Positions 62,801 to 64,000 of a stretch of DNA of 64,000 nt are shown one piece after another. The stretch comes from Dugong dugon. Lineage: Eukaryota > Chordata > Mammalia > Sirenia > Dugongidae. Location: assembly GCA_030035585.1 (NCBI GenBank), contig CM057469.1, forward strand, positions 33,758,501 to 33,822,500, read 5' to 3'. The notes beneath the pieces are model-generated. The model saw nothing but the letters and a program-made list of their open reading frames with translations. It searched no databases and was not told the DNA's origin. Within the stretch, counting starts at the first letter, position 1. The number at the start of each line of letters is the position of its first letter. Position numbers and translations under genes: made by a program.

Positions 62801-63446
62801 CAAATATGAATTTACTATTGAAATATCAACCGTGAAATCTTTTAAATCACACTGTGATGATTTATTTTTTTTTTTAAAGAAGGGAAACATTAGGGCCTCC
62901 TAATCTTTGAAATGATAAGGGACAGTTACATAGTACATTTAAAAATCCAAAGCAATATTTTTTGTTTTCCTTCAAAATTAGACAATTTTATATAATTATA
63001 TGATTGTAGAGATATACACACCTAATTTTTCATGGGAAACAACTGCAAAGATATTAGCTTTTAATGGTCCTTAGGATCTTTTTAAACAAGTTAGAAAATA
63101 ATGTACGTATCTAGTCATGATTGTATCTAGATTATACTTTACAATCTAAAATTAAAATTATTCCTAAAAGTATGAGACTACAACTTAGATAAAACAATAA
63201 AGCAACTTAAATTTTTTTTTTTAGTAAACCACAGAACCAAGACCATGAAATAAAAAACATGATTATTCTAAAGCCTCAGGCTAACAACTTAAAGAATCAA
63301 AATAATCAGGGGAAGTTACCTCATGAAATGCATCTGGATTTCCAGGATTAAAAAGTGATGGCAATTTTTCTTCTAATCCTTGTACTATTTCTGGCCAGAC
63401 AGAATTCACCAAAAAGTCATATCCAGGAACAGTATTGCTTTTCTCA
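44469..63446 (-). CDS. COG2: COG2, C-terminal half (ten 3'-most exons)
   Basis: COG2 is a lobe A subunit of the conserved oligomeric Golgi complex, which tethers vesicles in retrograde intra-Golgi traffic and keeps glycosylation enzymes in place. The minus-strand exons are 63446-63320, 59613-59474, 54662-54601, 53391-53240, 51393-51196, 50255-50183, 49892-49750, 47800-47661, 46361-46181 and 44570-44469. Together they give 438 residues plus the stop, about 60% of the roughly 738-residue protein and including the conserved C-terminal COG2 domain. All introns are GT-AG, the phases agree, and no frame-disrupting change is seen. The peptide is nearly identical to the human protein as I recall it (NTVPGYDFLVNSVWP, QCGSQASVKRLRAHPAYHSF, CWSDEMFLPLLVHRLW, YYETVSDVLNSVKKMEESL, KDQATAEQP). 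The upstream exons and promoter lie beyond the right edge. Confidence 0.96.
44863..44891. repeat. (A)29 homopolymer
   Basis: An uninterrupted run of 29 A on the plus strand inside a COG2 intron. No adjoining retroelement body is recognised to its left. Confidence 0.95.
45790..45915 (-). repeat. L2 relic in COG2 intron
   Basis: Reverse-complement L2: ctaattatgtctcaggtacc, ttctaggtagtggac, gagcttacagtttagtgggt. Confidence 0.6.
46181..46361 (-). CDS. COG2: COG2 exon (YYETVSDVLNSVKKMEE)
   Basis: 181 bases, with an AAG-type acceptor (ttctcaag) that has only a weak pyrimidine tract. Encodes (K)YYETVSDVLNSVKKMEESLK...LQLALDVEHLGEQ, donor gtaatg. Read-through of the donor gives a stop at 46,133, so intron retention would truncate the protein. 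Confidence 0.94.
46362..47660 (-). other. COG2: COG2 intron, AT-rich
   Basis: 1.3 kb between the EVPT and YYETV exons. No repeat recognised. Confidence 0.75.
47661..47800 (-). CDS. COG2: COG2 exon (EVPTKASSYVDSALKP)
   Basis: 140 bases, acceptor attattacag, encoding EVPTKASSYVDSALKPFYQL...QQWLEGALSESTH and aa of the next codon, consensus donor gtaagt. Confidence 0.94.
48085..48215. repeat. MER5A-like hAT relic in COG2 intron
   Basis: ggttctgattcagtacatgg, gagcatctgcatttctaaca, caggtgatgctaatgctgct and gtcagtggaccaccatctga match MER5A well. Confidence 0.78.
48216..48375 (+). repeat. MIR relic in COG2 intron
   Basis: gggcaagtcacctaaggttt, cttcatctgtaaataaggat and gcacttaataaatatat follow the MIR order. 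Confidence 0.7.
48805..49020. repeat. Old L1-type 3' UTR fragment in COG2 intron
   Basis: acaattcagtgacactggtt, gttgtgcaaccatcaccact, atctgtttccaaatcgttcc and cctactcctggtaaccact are typical of L1M-family 3' UTRs. It is related to 8,195-8,420. Orientation is not assigned. Confidence 0.65.
49750..49892 (-). CDS. COG2: COG2 exon (ALEDSQLSLSACMPSL)
   Basis: 143 bases encoding (A)ALEDSQLSLSACMPSLSKK...EVPRLYRRTNK, donor gtcagt. The acceptor is a tandem cagcag (NAGNAG). The upstream choice at 49,892 gives ISAALED, as in human. The downstream choice would drop one Ala. Confidence 0.94.
50183..50255 (-). CDS. COG2: COG2 exon (LPELLETIKPKLEMIGFKN)
   Basis: 73 bases, acceptor tatttcag, donor gtaaaa. 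It is short and interrupted in all single-frame views, but its sequence and phase fit exactly between its neighbours. Confidence 0.93.
50256..51195 (-). other. COG2: COG2 intron, AT-rich
   Basis: 0.94 kb. Nothing recognised. Confidence 0.7.
51196..51393 (-). CDS. COG2: COG2 exon (LRPISNE ... DLDKLQEQ)
   Basis: Acceptor cttttttcag, then LFLRPISNESAKDVKKPLV...VYVVADLDKLQEQ, 198 bases (66 codons), phase 0 at both ends, donor gtaagc. The middle of the exon (SKDPSVTQGTNDDQGNG) is a hydrophilic, poorly conserved linker. Since 198 is divisible by three, skipping would keep the frame. Confidence 0.95.
52300..52460 (-). repeat. MIR relic in COG2 intron
   Basis: Reverse-complement MIR: ccattttgcagagaaagaat, ctgagactcatgaaagctta, agcggaagagctaagatttg, actccaaagtctatgatctt. 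Confidence 0.72.
53240..53391 (-). CDS. COG2: COG2 exon (SYCLLASHRTW)
   Basis: Acceptor ctctctag, then (A)GSSYCLLASHRTWSCLRKCW...ILARYSMFVNE, 152 bases, donor gtaagg. Human has AESPYCLLASHRTW at the start. Confidence 0.95.
53392..54600 (-). other. COG2: COG2 intron
   Basis: 1.2 kb with several A/T homopolymer runs, including (aaaac)n at about 53,401-53,420 and a T run then A run at 54,432-54,456. No other repeat recognised. Confidence 0.7.
54601..54662 (-). CDS. COG2: COG2 exon (FREIAGSLEAALTD)
   Basis: A 62-base exon: a + FREIAGSLEAALTDVLEDAP + g, acceptor ttatcgcag, donor gtaatt. The preceding 4.8-kb intron is the longest in the window. Confidence 0.94.
56080..56420 (+). repeat. Old L1 ORF2 3'-end fragment in COG2 intron
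   Basis: The plus strand resembles the degraded end of L1 ORF2 (aaaaactggaagcaacctaa, gtggccacaagtaaggaaat, ggttaagtacc). It is heavily diverged and 5'-truncated. Confidence 0.6.
56707..56917 (-). repeat. AfroSINE in COG2 intron
   Basis: Full-length in minus orientation: A-rich end, tail (gctgtggagtcgattttgat), body (ccccatagggtttccaaggc) and head (ttaaccactgtgctgccagg). Short flanking tatgtaa repeats are present. It is in the sense orientation of COG2. Confidence 0.93.
56918..59473 (-). other. COG2: COG2 intron, unassigned part
   Basis: No repeat or exon recognised. A short A run occurs at 57,282-57,297. Confidence 0.5.
59474..59613 (-). CDS. COG2: COG2 exon (KYTISMDFVRR)
   Basis: Acceptor ttattttag, then KYTISMDFVRRFEVQCGSQA...NLPVYFQI and ag of the next codon. 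140 bases, donor gtcagt. Confidence 0.95.
59804..59915. repeat. 56-bp tandem duplication
   Basis: Two adjacent copies with the pattern gtgacaNNcttaag, tcttcagt, cattctgaa, cccaggtatt have a period of 56 bases (59,804 and 59,860). They differ at about nine positions. Confidence 0.85.
60105..60300 (-). repeat. MIR relic in COG2 intron
   Basis: Reverse-complement MIR: gcatttaccatgtatgtact, tttatttaacccacaggact, tattatcctcattttacaga, ttgcccaaaagacagagcta. Confidence 0.78.
60649..60800 (+). repeat. AfroSINE, 3'-truncated
   Basis: Head (ggagagctggtggcgcaaat) and body to gaaaccctatagaggcagtt. The final third with the tail is missing. Confidence 0.85.
60870..62610 (+). repeat. Old L1/HAL1-type fragment, split by an LTR
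   Basis: 60,870-61,588 resembles the end of an L1-type ORF1 (ggtattctatattcagccaa, actacctttcaaacataaag, ttttcagacaaacacaaact). 62,103-62,610 continues with the ORF1-ORF2 spacer (aaagaacaccaattaatttt, agatttt; gggacaaacaggaagtac). The LTR at 61,594-62,097 inserted between them. Confidence 0.7.
61594..62097 (+). mobile_element. MaLR-like solo LTR
   Basis: A 504-base unit from tgttatggattgaaatgtgc to ctagataactaagaca (TG...CA), with the late motif gactgtgagacaataaattc (AATAAA). It is flanked by a perfect 5-bp duplication, aggtc, at 61,589-61,593 and 62,098-62,102. The sequence resembles ERVL-MaLR LTRs. No internal region remains. It is nested in the older L1 fragment. Confidence 0.82.
62650..62780 (-). 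repeat. MIR relic in COG2 intron
   Basis: Reverse-complement MIR: gagaggctgagtcacaccag, agctgggactggaactcatg, ctctagagtctttattctta, actatgactc. Confidence 0.72.
63320..63446 (-). CDS. COG2: COG2 exon (TVPGYDFLVNSVW)
   Basis: Acceptor ctcttacag precedes T at 63,446. Encodes (S)EKSNTVPGYDFLVNSVWPEI...NPDAFHE, 127 bases ending in phase 0 with donor gtaact. This is the first COG2 exon from the right edge that I can identify. Confidence 0.95.
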
Positions 63447-64000
63447 CTGTAAGAGACGAACACAATTTCAGTCTGTGTATGAGGACTTTAAAACCAGGAT
63501 GCTTAGCATGAGCTAAGGTGGCTGAACTACATCTAAATTAAATTCCATTTCTGAATCAAACTGCAGTCTGACCTAGAAGCTTCTGGTTTTGCTGAATAGA
63601 CAATTTAGCCTCTTATAAAAGTTTAACTTTAACACAAAAGAAGCAAAATTTTAGTTTGTGCTAGGAATTGTTTGCTAAAAAATGTCAAGAATATTTATAG
63701 AGAATGTTTGCCCTAGGGAGAATACTTTTAGTCAACAATGTCTCCAGGAGATTAGAAAATAAAATTGATAATGCTAAGTAAAGATGAAGCCCTGCAATTA
63801 TCTTGTAACTCTGTAACCAAGATGAGGTAAACACCAAACAACCAAGTCTTAGTTCTAAATTACTGACTCCCTCAAATCAGACTTCTTTCACACCTGAGAC
63901 CTTAGTTTCCATTTCTGCTGACTCTTTGTAAATCTGTAGAAGTATAGCTTACTACCTTAAGATAAGAGGGAGTGGCAAACATACAAAAAGTTGACTCAAT
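63447..64000 (-). other. COG2: COG2 intron continuing past the right edge
   Basis: No exon recognised in this piece. The exon that precedes residue SEKSNTV lies beyond the window. Confidence 0.7.

Overview
This is mammalian nuclear DNA carrying two intron-containing housekeeping or endocrine genes, with no bacterial or organellar features. The interspersed repeats point to an afrotherian, most likely an elephant. There are at least a dozen copies of the tRNA-derived AfroSINE (head box around cctggtggtgcagtggttaa, tail around gggtcgctatgagttggaat), fragments of a BovB-like RTE LINE that ends in the same tail, and an L1 lineage with a characteristic 3' UTR. The species call is inference from these repeat families.

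Layout. Positions 1 to about 26.9 kb are intergenic: SINEs, a head-to-head RTE LINE pair (2.9-4.5 kb), the 3' end of an L1 (4.9-6.1 kb, minus), L2 and MIR relics, a hAT-type element at 13.1 kb, a nearly full-length but dead L1 (16.0-23.07 kb, plus) with target-site duplications, and a solo LTR (23.26-24.05 kb). AGT (angiotensinogen, SERPINA8) runs on the plus strand: TATA-like box at 26,896, non-coding exon 1 ending at 26,960, coding exons 2-5 between 31,033 and 38,601, and a polyadenylation signal at 39,054. COG2 (subunit 2 of the conserved oligomeric Golgi complex) runs on the minus strand. Its ten 3'-most exons lie between 63,446 and the stop codon at 44,469, and the 5' half of the gene lies beyond the right edge. 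The two genes are tail-to-tail, as I recall them in human 1q42. The gap between their polyadenylation signals is about 4.8 kb and holds an AfroSINE, a MIR and an MER5-like relic. COG2 introns hold SINEs, an old L1/HAL1 fragment split by a MaLR-like solo LTR, and MIR/L2 relics.

The two genes do not share a pathway. AGT is the secreted liver precursor of angiotensin I. COG2 is a cytosolic tethering subunit of retrograde Golgi traffic. The most interesting gene-level signals are in AGT: Leu-Leu at the renin cleavage site, loss of both cysteines of the redox-switch disulfide known in human AGT, loss of the upstream in-frame ATG, and a reading frame that runs about 26 codons past the usual stop. 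In the repeats, the most interesting signals are a 23-bp tandem array inside the L1 5' UTR, L1 3' UTRs of two lengths, the inverted RTE pair and two solo LTRs with intact 5-bp target duplications. No novel defence-like or operon-like system was found. Comparisons with human proteins and repeat consensus sequences are from memory, not from a search.
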